From: Shewanella donghaensis
GTDB taxonomy: Bacteria > Pseudomonadota > Gammaproteobacteria > Enterobacterales > Shewanellaceae
Assembly: GCF_007567505.1 (NCBI RefSeq)
Contig: NZ_CP041783.1
Location: 372,001 to 436,000 of the forward strand
Length of the DNA: 64,000 nucleotides
Direction: 5' to 3'
Below, one piece after another: positions 63,709-64,000 of the stretch. Positions within the stretch are counted from its first letter, which is position 1; each line of letters starts with the position of its first letter. The position numbers were made by a program, and so were the translations under genes. The notes beneath the pieces are model-generated. The model was given only the letters and a program-made list of their open reading frames with translations, was not told the origin of the DNA and made no database searches.

Positions 63709-64000
63709 ATGAAAGCTGAGTTATACGACACATTAAATAGACAAGTACTGGCATTAATGGAAGGTGAAGATGACCTTATTGCTGGTATGGCAAACTTTTC
63801 AGCACTATTAAATGACAATTTAGACGACATCAATTGGGTCGGCTTTTATATTAAGCGTAACGAGCAACTTGTTTTAGGTCCTTTTCAAGGAAAAGTCGCT
63901 TGTACTCGTATTGTTATTGGAAAAGGTGTATGTGGCACTGCCGCAGCAAATGACGCAACTCAATTAGTTGCAGATGTACATGAATTTGCCGGTCATATTG
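63709..64000 (+). CDS. msrC: Free methionine-R-sulfoxide reductase, 3' end outside the window
   Basis: First 97 codons of a GAF-domain fRMsr (YebR). NWVGFYIKRNEQLVLGPFQG and the cysteines in GKVACTRIVIGKGVCGTA match the active-site pair (E. coli Cys84 and Cys94). ATG at 63709 follows AGGATAG; an ATG at 63705 is stopped after four codons. The gene runs past the window end. It follows yebG by 21 bp, so both may be under LexA control. Confidence 0.93.
   Translation, partial: MKAELYDTLNRQVLALMEGEDDLIAGMANFSALLNDNLDDINWVGFYIKRNEQLVLGPFQGKVACTRIVIGKGVCGTAAANDATQLVADVHEFAGHI

Overview
The window is chromosomal DNA from a marine-type gammaproteobacterium, most likely a Shewanella or close relative. 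This is inferred from gene content and order: monomeric NADP isocitrate dehydrogenase, Bpt next to Aat, PilZ between holB and a tatD-type gene, a roxA-purB-hflD-mnmA-nudJ-rluE chain, and an AT-rich composition. Nearly everything is housekeeping DNA. I see no prophage, insertion sequence, integron, CRISPR array, rRNA or tRNA.

Layout. 1-13 kb: rne (minus), then rluC with a HAD phosphatase gene, yceF (minus), and the operon yceD-rpmF-plsX-fabH-fabD-fabG-acpP-fabF for L32 and fatty acid/phospholipid initiation. 13-23 kb is the most accessory-looking part. It holds a small TrkA-C membrane protein, a LysR regulator divergent from a three-gene AaeXAB-like efflux operon, an unrecognised outer-membrane protein, a thioesterase, a beta-hydroxyacid dehydrogenase and a chemoreceptor. 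23.8-28.6 kb: pheS-pheT-ihfA, then lpxM. 28.7-34.5 kb (minus): roxA, purB, hflD, mnmA, nudJ, rluE. 34.8-42.9 kb: monomeric icd, cspD, clpS-clpA, infA, bpt-aat and a glycine-zipper protein; clpS, clpA, bpt and aat together cover the N-degron pathway. 43-51 kb: a basic protein, a Nif3-like protein followed by two decayed copies of its own 3' end, a CPA2 antiporter with a duplicated tail, metG (minus), apbC-udk. 51-56 kb: pabC-mltG-tmk-holB-pilZ-tatD-type. 56.4-64 kb: rsmF (minus), an SpmA/SpmB-like membrane protein, letB with a two-piece letA (minus), yebG under a clear LexA box, and the start of msrC.

The genes work as conserved modules: fatty acid initiation and elongation; translation and tRNA modification (pheST, metG, infA, mnmA, rluC, rluE, rsmF, roxA); ClpAP proteolysis with its N-degron transferases; and envelope lipid work (lpxM, letAB).

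I did not find a convincing new defence or mobile system. The most distinctive local features are a set of short tandem duplications concentrated at gene 3' ends (rne, aaeA-like, nif3-like, CPA2 antiporter, udk, pilZ), a membrane protein resembling one half of an AspT-family antiporter, letA as two overlapping genes, and a probable near-leaderless yceD transcript.
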